Origin: Brachionus koreanus | Lineage: Eukaryota; Rotifera; Eurotatoria; Ploima; Brachionidae | Reading direction: 5' to 3' | Length of the DNA stretch: 53,908 bases | NCBI GenBank assembly: GCA_016987375.1 | Contig: PJRA01000011.1 | Location: forward strand, 684,859 to 738,766 | Part shown: piece by piece, positions 22,815 to 31,964 of the stretch | How the letters are laid out: each line of letters begins with the position of its first letter | Numbering within the stretch: position 1 is the first letter of the stretch | Notes under the pieces: generated by a model | Databases searched by the model: none | Told to the model about the DNA's origin: nothing | The model's input: the letters and a program-made list of their open reading frames with translations, nothing else | Program-made: the position numbers and the translations under genes

Positions 22815-25042
22815 TATACAAATCTAAATAAAATATTTATAGATTATTTAAATATAAATTCAGCGAGTCAGTGAGAGGCTTTTTCCAAAAAATAGTTCAA
22901 TTAAATTATTAATCATTTCTGGTCTTTGGCTCATATATCTTAATAAGATTTAAAATTTTATAATAAATTATGTCTCAGTTATTAAAAAAAAAAAAGTATT
23001 TGATAAAATTTTATTGTTTTAATTAAGCTTATCGTTGCTAGTTAGAGTCAAGATGAATTATCGACACATAGTGAGAAAAGCTGTTTAAATTCGGCCTCAA
23101 TATTCGAACTAGGAAAAATATCGAATAATTAATAGCAAAAAAGTTAATAGTTTAACTATGAATGAAAAAATGAGAATATATATATTTATATTAAGGTCAA
23201 GATTTTAATGTTAAGCTTGCTTGTTTAGAATTAGAATTATAATTTTATGTTCATAAGCTGATTAGATTTCGAATCTTTACTGGACTAAGATTTTCTAAAT
23301 GCTTGCAGGCTCAGAGAAATTTACTTATCATAACGATAAGCAAAATACCCATGCTCTTTCTGATTAGAATATTTTGTTTGTAATTTAGTCCCATATTTAT
23401 TTAATGATGATGCGTTTGGCTTAGAGCCATTATTACCCGTGGCATTAAGTTCACTTTTGGGTTTAAATCAGCAGGCTTAAATAATTTCAAAACAAGATTT
23501 TTCGCATATATGATTAATGAAAACAAGCTTTGAAGTTTGAATTATTTTAATTGAAAAATAAAATTTAGTCATAAAGAGACAATGTTAAGAGATTTAATTT
23601 TCCATTAAGTTACTTTTAAATATAAAGGTAAATTTTTTTTTATTTAAATTGCATAAATAATTAAAAAAATATTTTTTTTTCAAATTTTGATTTCAAATAT
23701 ATATTTAAATAGCTTCAAATTCAAAACTAAGTCAAACAAAATCAGAAAATAACATATTCTTTCATAAATTTATGATCCTCATGAAATTCTTTGAATAGTT
23801 CTTTTCAAATAACCAAAACAAAAATTTTACATGTCTGCTAGAAAAAATTAAAGATTGAACTTGTTACTTTAATAACATAATAAAAAATAAAGCATAGTTC
23901 ATTCTATTATTTATGCTAGCTCTGAGAGCAAAATAAAAGTGAAAACAAAATTAAAATTAATAAAGTTTAATTTCAAAATTTTCAATTTAAAAAGTTTAGT
24001 TTTTTAATTAAATCTAAATGGTACAATTGATGACATACGCCGTTTCTATGTCTGTGAATTACCTTTTATATATAGTTTTTTTTCAACTGAATTAAATGAT
24101 TAAATGAATGATAATAATATTTATTGATATTTAAGCTTTTTAAAAATTGCAATAAAATCAATTTCAGATTAAAAGCTAAATTGTATTTGAATCAAAGAGA
24201 CTTTTAATTGCTATGTTTTGTCTACAATTTCATTTGATAAGCTTAAAAGTTTGATATCAGTTGATTCATCACTTTAACAACAAACAATTTTAGCATAATT
24301 TTAAATATTTTTACTTTATTTACAATTTGACTTGATTTTCTCGTTTTTTACCCAAAAATAAGACAATGATTAAACTTGAGACTTAAAAAACAAAAAATTA
24401 ATTAAACATGAATGAGGATGAAATTATGAGCAAAATTTAGTGCTATAACAAAATTAAATTTTAATAAATCTAAATTTAATAAAATTGTGCTTAAGTTTGC
24501 CAAAATCAAAAATATCCTGATCAACCTTTACTCGTTCGATTATACTGCACCACAAGTTAAGACACATCTTTGGACCATGCACTAAACTACATTTCACCCA
24601 TGTTATAATATTGTTAACTTTGAGCGCATAGCGTAATCACGTGTTATTTTATATTAATTATTTTAAATTAGCTTTTTTAATTTTTTTATTCCTTAATCTA
24701 CTCTTATATTTTTTTTAAATTGTCTCAAATATTTAAATCATCTAAAATCTAAAAATTTCAAATTTGAGGGTTTAAACGAACCTAATCAACTAAATTATAA
24801 AAGCTCAATTACTTTACGAATGTAGACAGAGAAATATTGATGATGACAGAGATGTATTTATTCAAAACTAAAATCATAGATCTACCATGTTTGTCTAAAA
24901 GATCGCGTATGAAACAGTTTGGAAATGCTGTTCAGAATTATTTATAAAAGTAAATAGCGTCCCAGGAACCAAATCTTATTTAGGATCCTATCAAGAATGG
25001 GTTCCTAGGCTAGTATCAGTAATGGGTCCCAAAAGTTTCGTT

Positions 25043-25162
25043 TTAAAGCATCATTTTTATAGAAATGATGGCAGATCTTTTGGAGCTAAGTAAACATTCA
25101 GCTATGTGTGTAATAGAAATGATCGTATGTCAATAACAATTAAATTCCACTGTAGGAAGTAA
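25043..25162 (+). pseudogene. Coding-like fragment with internal stop, possible transposon remnant
   Basis: The plus-strand frame reads LKHHFYRNDGRSFGAK, a stop, then TFSYVCNRNDRMSITIKFHC and a second stop. Surrounding DNA from about 24880 to 25200 is also GC-richer than its flanks. Cys/His spacing and the position next to a FLYWCH-like remnant suggest mobile-element origin, but I cannot name the family. Confidence 0.3.
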
Positions 25163-25373
25163 AAAGTTTTGTGAAGTTGACATTCTTCTGCTAACAAATT
25201 TTTTTCACCTACTTGTAAAATTATCTTTATGATAGCAAAAATAAAAGTATTAAAAAAACAAAAAATATTTTGATAAAATTTTATTCAAATTAATTTTGTA
25301 TAAAAGAAAAAAGAAATTAAGCTTAGTAGCTAAAAAAAAATAAAAATTTTATATGTAAATATCAAATTTAGTC

Positions 25374-25850
25374 TTTTTGATATTCTGACATAACCATTTT
25401 CTGTATTTCTTTTTTTATTTGTTGAACCACGAGATCTGCCACGGCGTGGTAATTTTGATCATTATTTAAATCATTCGTTTCATATAATTGTAAAGGATTG
25501 TAATTCACATTTTATACTTATACAGAGTGCATTTTTGTAAGTCTTGGTGCAAGAGCAAATACATTTGGCATGGACAATAACCTTTACTATCTTGAATATC
25601 GTCTTTTTTCTTGAATATTTAACTTTCCTTTTCTCCATTTCTGCTCATCGAAAATATCATTCCACATCAGTTGTTTCAAATTCTTTAAGCATGCAAAAAT
25701 CAAAATATTGCTTATTTTTGACACGTCTTTTTTTTGGGTTGGTTCAAATCAATTTCTTCAACATCATTCAATATATCATTATTTGCTACTTGAACATGGT
25801 CATTAACAACAGGTGTAAATTCAATACTATTTGAGTTTAAGTTTTAGTAT
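25374..25850 (-). mobile_element. Decayed FLYWCH-type zinc-finger fragment
   Basis: Read on the minus strand across at least two frameshifts, the pieces are NDVEEIDLNQPKKK, then KNKQYFDFCMLKEFETTDVE, then DSKGYCPCQMYLLLHQD and KCTLYKYK, and last LYETNDLNNDQNYH with a lysine-rich helix VVQQIKKEIQKMV. The order (aromatic-rich strand, C-x-C followed by YLLLH, SLY-like strand, then an ND..H region) resembles FLYWCH/WRKY-like fingers found in mobile elements. The frame breaks indicate a dead copy. A search of the joined frames against FLYWCH profiles would test this. Confidence 0.4.
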
Positions 25851-26764
25851 TAATAAATGGATTGGGAATTACTTTAAAATTATGGTCTGAGGGTATCACT
25901 TATTTGTTTATACATCATTTTTCAAGAAAGTTAATTAAGTAATTCATGCTGTAAATTTATATTAACTGGTTTTTCTCTTTTATTTATTGTCAAAATTAGC
26001 TAACAGGTATTAATTTTCTAAGAAGCATAAAAAAATTTGCAATCAGAAAGAAATAGATCTCTTGTGAAGTTTTAATCAAAAATAATGAAATTTTATTTTT
26101 TCTCATGAAAATAATTTTTCCAATAAAGACTAGAATTTTAATTTTGTTCATGTTAAATAAATTTAAATTATTCTGAAATTAATTTAAAATTCGGTGCGTT
26201 GGTTATTTTGATTATATTTAATCTTTTTAAGTTGATAAACAAGAAAATAACTTTTAAATAAAATTTTTATTCAGATTTTTTGAATATAAAAACAAATTAG
26301 AAAAATCAATTTTTTTAAATTTTAACGTTAACTGGTAGTTTTAGGACTATTTCTTTTCTCTATTGTTTGATTGCTTCGTGAAAAAAACATTAAATAAAAA
26401 AATATAATTTTTATCGAAAATTTCACTTACCTCCGAAACCTTTATTGACAAATAATTTGAAAGTTTAAAAGAAAAAAAATTATAAATTAAAATTTTAATA
26501 TAAAAAAAACTGAGTCAGTAAAAAGTAATATTTTAAACTGATTCAGCGTAAATTTTTTTATCACAAAAAAGCAAATAAGAGTTAAAGCATGCAAGTTGTT
26601 CTATCGGGGAGCGTCTTTACATTAACCAAAAACTTACTTAATTAAATCTTAATTGAGTCTTTAATATTTAAAAATAAAATTTAATAAATATAACACAAAT
26701 GTGAAAATTTATATTTTTATGAAATATTTTTTGTATTTTTTTTTTAATGTTTAGAATTTAGAAT

Positions 26765-27886
26765 TTACATACCTATTTCTGGTGTATGATGATGGATTTC
26801 ATCTAGTACGTGTTTCATAAATTCTGAGGTTGTAGCTGTTCCTCCGATGTCTACAGTTTTGATATTTCGTTCACCGATAGTGTTAACTACGGCGTTTCTC
26901 AATACAAAGCTATGCTCATGTAACCCTAAATATTTAAGCATATTTCCAGCAGCAAATAACATGCCACATGGATTGGCGCTATTTTGTCCAGCTACGCCTC
27001 TGCCGCTATTTCTAGTGCCAGCTTCGAATAATGCAACATTATTTCCATAGTTACTTCCAGCAACTATTCCAGCACCGCCAATCAAACCGGCACAAACATT
27101 GGCAACAATATTTCCATACAAATTAGGCATTACCATTACGTCAAATTGTTGCGGCTTAGACACAAGTTGCATGCAAGTATTATCAACAATCATGCTTTCA
27201 AATTCTATGTCAGGATATCGTTCTGCTATTTCGCGACAACTTGACAAAAATAAGCCATCACCCAATTTCATTATATTAGCTTTATGAACAGCGGTAACTT
27301 TTTTTCGTCCGTCTTTTTGTGCCTTTTCAAAAGCAAACTCTGCAATTCTCCTAGATCGTTGCTTTGTTATAATCTTCAAGCTTTCAACAACGCCACAAAC
27401 ACTTTCATGTTCTAAATTTGAATACTCTCCCTCAGTATTCTCTCTTATAATCAATATATCCAAGTCTTGATATCGAGTTTTAACATTTGGTAAAGTTTTG
27501 CATCGAACTACATTGGCGTACAAATCAAGTCTTTGTCTTAGCGCAACGTTGACTGATTGAGACGATGGATTATTGTGATCTGTTTCTATGTTTCCTTTGA
27601 TGCATACGCCGTTACGTTTTACAGCAAGTACAGTTTGATCTATTAATGAATCACTTGCTGTTTTGCTATTGAGGTTTATTTCCTCAAATTCGACAGGAGC
27701 TCTCACTGCCTTCAAAGCCTCTTTTACATGAAACATCATCTCAGGACCAATACCATCACCGGGAACTAATAAGACTCGATGTTTGCCACCATATTTAGTC
27801 GAAAATACGTTCGAACTAAAATTCCTTGTGGCAACAAATGCTATTTGTTTGAGCAATTGAGATGTTTTTATGACGTTTTTGTTCAT
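26765..27886 (-). CDS. Idh3g: Isocitrate dehydrogenase [NAD] regulatory subunit, gamma-like, mitochondrial
   Basis: Regulatory subunit of the heteromeric NAD-dependent isocitrate dehydrogenase of the TCA cycle. A single exon encodes 373 residues. The first about 30 residues are basic and hydroxylated with RNFSSNVF, as in a mitochondrial presequence, then [20 protein letters not shown] opens the enzyme fold. Family motifs include [45 protein letters not shown] and [22 protein letters not shown] and the KYGG start favour gamma; the C-terminal half ([19 protein letters not shown]) also has beta-like features, so beta is the alternative. In the region where the catalytic alpha subunit reads [13 protein letters not shown] this protein reads [14 protein letters not shown], as expected for a non-catalytic subunit. 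The gene is intronless here, although GAAATAG|GTATGT overlaps the stop codon and could be a donor. Confidence 0.9.
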   Translation of the reverse strand: MNKNVIKTSQLLKQIAFVATRNFSSNVFSTKYGGKHRVLLVPGDGIGPEMMFHVKEALKAVRAPVEFEEINLNSKTASDSLIDQTVLAVKRNGVCIKGNIETDHNNPSSQSVNVALRQRLDLYANVVRCKTLPNVKTRYQDLDILIIRENTEGEYSNLEHESVCGVVESLKIITKQRSRRIAEFAFEKAQKDGRKKVTAVHKANIMKLGDGLFLSSCREIAERYPDIEFESMIVDNTCMQLVSKPQQFDVMVMPNLYGNIVANVCAGLIGGAGIVAGSNYGNNVALFEAGTRNSGRGVAGQNSANPCGMLFAAGNMLKYLGLHEHSFVLRNAVVNTIGERNIKTVDIGGTATTSEFMKHVLDEIHHHTPEIGM

Positions 27887-28371
27887 TTTCTTTTTATTAA
27901 TTCAATAATTAATCTTTAATAAATTAATATTAACAATTAAAATTATTCTAAATTAGATAGATTTTAAAAAATAATATTTAGTCTAAATTTGCAGCCAAAA
28001 CAAGAGCATACACATCGAACTAGAATCTAAAATGCCTTTATAACAAAAATTTTCAAGTTTACTTTTTATTCTTTTTGTTGTAAATTATGATTATTTTGAG
28101 TTTTTTTGTTAATTTATTGCATCAGAGTATAGCACGCTTTTTTAACATTATAAACAGTATATAGCTTTATTTTTTATTTTCAATAATCTTTTTTTTATAT
28201 TATTTTCTCTTACAAGCAAACATTTTCTAAACTAAATTAGATTTAATTTAGAACAACTCTTTTTATTTTTCTTTATTCGAATTATTACTATTATTATTAT
28301 TATTCTTTAGTTCTACTATCATATTCATATACTCAAAGCGTTCAAATAAAATACCAACAAAAGCAACAAAA
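27887..28371. promoter_or_regulatory. Shared bidirectional promoter region of the IDH3 pair
   Basis: Only 485 bp separate the two ATGs of the divergent IDH3 gamma-like and IDH3 alpha genes. The interval is A/T-rich, with a TTA/ATT microsatellite at about 28272-28301. No TATA box or CpG cluster could be assigned. The bidirectional role is inferred from spacing and from the shared enzyme complex. Confidence 0.55.
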
Positions 28372-29605
28372 ATGAATTCGGTAATTTTATTTCCGCTTAG
28401 TCTAAGCTGATATCTAATTTGTTGATTTTAATTTTTTAAGAAATTACTTATCAAATCAAACTATTTGACAACTATTAAACGTTTGTTTTCTGACTCGGCT
28501 AGACCAGATGTAAGATTTAATAAAAAAATTAATAAATTTTTTTTAATAAAATTTTAAATATTTTAATTAATTATTCAAAATTATTTTATTCTAGGTACGT
28601 AAAGTAACATTGATTCCAGGTGATGGAATTGGCACTGAAATATCGGCTAGTGTACAAAAAATATTCGAAGCTGCTGGTGCTCCGATTGAATGGGAAGCAG
28701 TCGACGTTACACCAGTAAAGGGGGTCGATGGAAAATTTAGAATACCACAAAAAGCAATTGATTCAGTAAATTCAACAAAAATTGGTCTAAAAGGACCTTT
28801 GGCGACACCAATTGGAAAGGGACATCAATCTCTAAATTTGGCTTTGAGAAAACAGTTTAATCTTTTTGCCAATGTAAGACCATGCAAGTCAATCGAAGGC
28901 TATAAAACGCCTTATGACGATGTTGACATAATTACCATTAGAGAAAATACTGAAGGTGAATATTCAGGCATCGAGCATACAATTGTTCCAGGTGTTGTTC
29001 AAAGCATTAAATTGATTACTGAGCCAGCGTCGAGACGTGTCACCGAATATGCTTTCAAATATGCCACATTGAATAAACGTGAAAAAGTAACTGTAGTTCA
29101 TAAAGCTAACATCATGAGACTTTCGGACGGTTTGTTCTTGAAATGTGCCCGTGAAATAGCTGAACAACATCCAAACATTCAATTCGAAGAAATGTATTTG
29201 GATACAGTTTGTTTGAAAATGGTCCAAGATCCAAGTCAATTCGATGTGTTGGTTATGCCTAATTTGTATGGTGACATATTGAGTGATTTGTGTGCTGGGC
29301 TTATTGGCGGCTTAGGCTTGACACCAAGCGGTAACATTGGAGAAGGTGGCTCTGCCATATTCGAGGCCGTTCACGGAACTGCCCCAGATATTGCTGGTCA
29401 AGACAAAGCAAATCCAACTGCTCTCTTGCTAAGTGCTGTAATGATGCTAAGACATTTGGATATGTTCGATTATGCTCGACGAATTGAACAAGCTTGTTTT
29501 GACACTATTAAAGATGGAAAAGTTATTACTGGAGATTTGGGCGGAAAGTCTAAATGCTCCCAATTTACCGACGAAATTTGTAACCGTGTAAAAGATTTAC
29601 AATAG
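28372..29605 (+). CDS. Idh3a: Isocitrate dehydrogenase [NAD] catalytic subunit alpha, mitochondrial
   Basis: Catalytic subunit of TCA-cycle NAD-isocitrate dehydrogenase, which makes 2-oxoglutarate, CO2 and NADH. Three exons: 28372-28380 (9 bp, M-N-S), 28441-28509 and 28595-29605, giving 362 residues (human alpha is 366). The tiny first exon is required because exon 2 has no ATG and unspliced read-through stops after 12 codons. Residues 4-25 are basic and hydroxylated, as in a mitochondrial presequence. Then come [14 protein letters not shown], the substrate loop [48 protein letters not shown] and the nucleotide-binding [20 protein letters not shown], all intact. AATAAA lies about 55 bp after the stop. 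Head to head with the gamma-like gene. Confidence 0.95.
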
Positions 29606-29882
29606 AATAGTAGCCCGACAAAAAAATTAATTAAGAAAAAAATTTACACAATTTTTAAAGAATAAATCTTAAATTTTATCTCGAATTATTTTTTCTCTAA
29701 TTTGAAATGATAACAGCAAAAATAAGCTAAAAATAAAAATTATATTTTTAAGATAAAAACAATTTTGTCTTATTGTTTAACGGATATAATCTAACTAGAG
29801 ATAAGAAACCAGAAATTTTTTAAGTACCAGATTTGAGTTAAGATTGGATTTGCTAAGTAGACCTGATCTTCAACTCACTAAT

Positions 29883-30060
29883 TTTTTTCGGGTACCTAGA
29901 TCGGACTCGATAATTGTTTACCCAATTTTTTCAACTTACCAACCAAAACCCAATGCCTGTTTACCACATTAAATTTAACAAAAAGGTAATAGGTCTGGAT
30001 TGTAACCTGAAATAATTGGTTAAACAACTACCGAGTCTGATATAGTTACCCGGCAAAAAA
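29883..30060. repeat. Foldback element with about 75-bp imperfect inverted arms
   Basis: The left arm begins TTTTTTCGGGTACCTAGATC and includes GGACTCGATAATTGTTTACC. The right arm is its imperfect reverse complement, containing CTACCGAGTCTGATATAG and ending GTTACCCGGCAAAAAA. Arms reach nearly to the centre, leaving a small loop. It is GC-richer than its flanks and has no ORF. A MITE-like or foldback element is the likely identity. Confidence 0.75.
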
Positions 30061-30868
30061 ACATCGATAATGCCTGTATCTAGCTAAACATTTGATATTT
30101 TTTATAATTTTTATTGAATTTTTTTAAGTTTAAAAAAAGCAATTATTAATTGTTATGTAACTAATAGAAAAAATCAAATTTAAGATTAAAATTTAACATG
30201 AAGCATCTTTATGTAACTCATAATAAATAAACTTTATTTCTACAAACGTTCTTTTTGTTGTCAGCGAAAATTAAAAGCCAAGGCAGAAAAATCTTTTACT
30301 TAGGTTCGTTATCTTCATCCTCTTTCAATAATAAAGCCATTGAAGAGAAATAAACTTGGTACTGATTTTAAAGAAACTCAATTCAGATGAGAATCAATCA
30401 AAAAAATTTTTTTTCTCTCTAGAGAACAAATTTAATCTATCTTTTTCAACTTTACAATAAAATTTCTAATCGGTCTTAAATTCGAGTTTAATCTAGAGGC
30501 TCAAGTTAACAAGTGAATAAATTTTAAAGTTAATACAATTAAAAATTTTTCATCAAAAAAATTTTTAGATAATCAAATTTTTTTCAGAGTTTTCAAAAAA
30601 TAATATTTTTTACGCCGAATTAATTAAGTTGGTTAAGGCTCTAAAACAACACGTTTATTTTGTTTAAAAGGTACCAATATCAAAATCAAGGTTTTTAGTT
30701 TAAAGATAAAAAATATGTAAATAAATGTTTTTTAAGCAGATATCTTGGATTAATATTGAAAAAATAAAGAAAAAAAATGAAATTGCTGAAGAAAATTTGT
30801 TTCAAATAACAAGGTTTTTAATTTTGCTTTAAATAATTCTTTATTTAACTAAGTCATACAACTTTAAA

Positions 30869-31093
30869 TTAACACTAGAAGCACCAAGCATTTTTCACGT
30901 TTTTTAAATTCAAAAATATGTTATAAAAAGACTATAAATGTTTTATAAAGTTATATCATTTTTTTTAAAGTAAATTTTAAAATCTACATAAATCAAAAAA
31001 TATATATTCATTTCAAAAATTTATTCAAAAGATTCAAAGATATGAATATTTTTCAAATGAGTAATTTGACTCGTTTGATGCTTCTAGTGTTAA
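30869..31093. mobile_element. piggyBac-type MITE with TTAA target sites
   Basis: TTAA occurs on both sides (30869-30872 and 31090-31093). Directly inside are 15-bp terminal inverted repeats with one mismatch: CACTAGAAGCACCAA on the left (30873-30887) and TTGATGCTTCTAGTG on the right (31075-31089). The internal about 190 bp is A/T-rich and non-coding. TTAA duplication with short terminal repeats starting C-A-C/C-C-C is the signature of piggyBac-family elements; without a transposase this is a non-autonomous copy. Confidence 0.75.
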
Positions 31094-31379
31094 AGCAGTT
31101 GGATCTAAAATCTACGAATTGAATGTATAGAATTTGTGCCATTATCATCAGTTTTCAAAGTTTACGATGATGAAAAACTAAATTAAATTAAGAGGAATGT
31201 TAATTTTTATTTGAACATATAATGCGGGATATTAAGACAAAATTGGAATAACGTATTTTAGAAACAAATTGCATGAAAGATGTCACTTTATAAAAAAAAG
31301 GAAAAAAATTAATACAAAATAGTATGTTTAAAGAATAAATTTTCTACAATAAATAAAAGATGCTTACTGACGACAACTC

Positions 31380-31541
31380 ATACTTACCTGGCGCAGTTGT
31401 TACGGCGATCAAGAACACCGTGCAATCGGGATAAGGCTTTATCATTGCACCAACGATAATGCTGAATCTTGCGATTTCCTCTAATGACGGAAACTCGGGC
31501 GCACAATTTGTTAGAATGGGACTGCGTTCGCGCTGTCCCGA
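31380..31541 (+). ncRNA. U1: U1 spliceosomal snRNA, canonical 5' end
   Basis: A 162-nt gene matching U1 in every landmark. The 5' end is ATACTTACCTGG, which pairs with the consensus CAG|GTAAGTAT 5' splice site. Stem-loop I carries GATCAAGAAC, close to the U1-70K-binding loop, between ACGG and CCGT. Stem-loop II has TTATC-ATTGCACCAAC-GATAA; ATTGCAC is the U1A-binding core. Stem-loop III has GATTTCC...GGAAAC. An Sm site AATTTGTTAG follows, then terminal stem GGGACTGCG-TTCG-CGCTGTCCC. The length is close to the 164 nt of human U1. It lies in an open intergenic region with a second copy 239 bp downstream. Confidence 0.95.
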
Positions 31542-31542
31542 C

Positions 31543-31565
31543 AAAATCAAAATTTAAATGAAAAA
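31543..31565 (+). promoter_or_regulatory. Putative snRNA 3'-end signal after U1 copy 1
   Basis: AAAATCAAAA followed by TTTAAATGAAAAA just after the mature 3' end. Nearly the same sequence follows U1 copy 2 at the same distance, although the DNA beyond it diverges. Position and conservation suit the 3' box used by Integrator for snRNA end formation. Inferred from two copies only. Confidence 0.5.
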
Positions 31566-31779
31566 CTAGGGATCTCTACCAAAATAAATGAACTGAACAT
31601 TCTTTATTTTCCTCCTATGACTCGGCAGTATATTTGTATTTAATCTCTACCCTAATTACTTCAATTTATGTCAGTCTTGTATTAAAAAGATGTCAGTTAA
31701 ATTATTAAGTTGATTAGTTCAACTCTGTTTTTTTACTATTAATTTAAATACAAATAAGAGCTATAAACTGCAACTAATC

Positions 31780-31940
31780 ATACTTACTTGGCGTTATTGC
31801 TACGGCGATCAAGAACACCGTGCAATCGAGATGGAGGCTTAGTCATTGCACCAACGACTGGCTGAAGCTTGCGATTTCCTCAAATGAGGAAACTCGAGCG
31901 CACAATTTATGAGAGTGGGACTGCGTTCGCGCTGTCCCGA
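31780..31940 (+). ncRNA. U1: U1 snRNA variant with altered splice-site recognition (C9 to U)
   Basis: A 161-nt second U1 gene. The 5' end reads ATACTTACTTGG: nucleotide 9, which normally pairs with G at position -1 of the 5' splice site, is U instead of C, so it would pair with A (or wobble with G). Structure is otherwise kept by paired changes. Stem I has TTGC opposite GCAA where copy 1 has TTGT. Stem II has AGTC...GACT where copy 1 has TATC...GATA. Stem III is TTTCCTC-AAAT-GAGGAAA. The ATTGCAC and GATCAAGAA protein-binding loops are intact. The Sm site is AATTTATGAG and the terminal TTCG-capped stem is identical to copy 1. These compensations argue for a functional RNA rather than a pseudogene. 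Confidence 0.9.
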
Positions 31941-31964
31941 AAAATCAAAAAATTAAATGAAAAA
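31941..31964 (+). promoter_or_regulatory. Putative snRNA 3'-end signal after U1 copy 2
   Basis: AAAATCAAAA followed by AATTAAATGAAAAA directly downstream of the variant U1, matching the element after copy 1. Candidate 3' box. Confidence 0.45.

Larger units (their letters stand above)
22815..26764. other. Intergenic region upstream of kindlin
   Basis: Almost 4 kb between the kindlin start and the IDH3 gamma-like stop, both minus strand. It must include the kindlin promoter. Most is A/T-rich with no gene. Exceptions: a dispersed repeat at about 24005-24115 resembling 46085-46200, a coding-like fragment at 25043-25162 and a FLYWCH-like remnant at 25374-25850. Confidence 0.5.

Noticed and set aside
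26847..27287. Plus-strand open frames of 62-67 codons
   Set aside because: Shadows of the IDH3 gamma-like gene on the other strand.
31344..31550. 68-codon minus-strand open frame
   Set aside because: It is antisense to the U1 snRNA gene at 31380-31541; the GC and apparent codon use come from the structured RNA.
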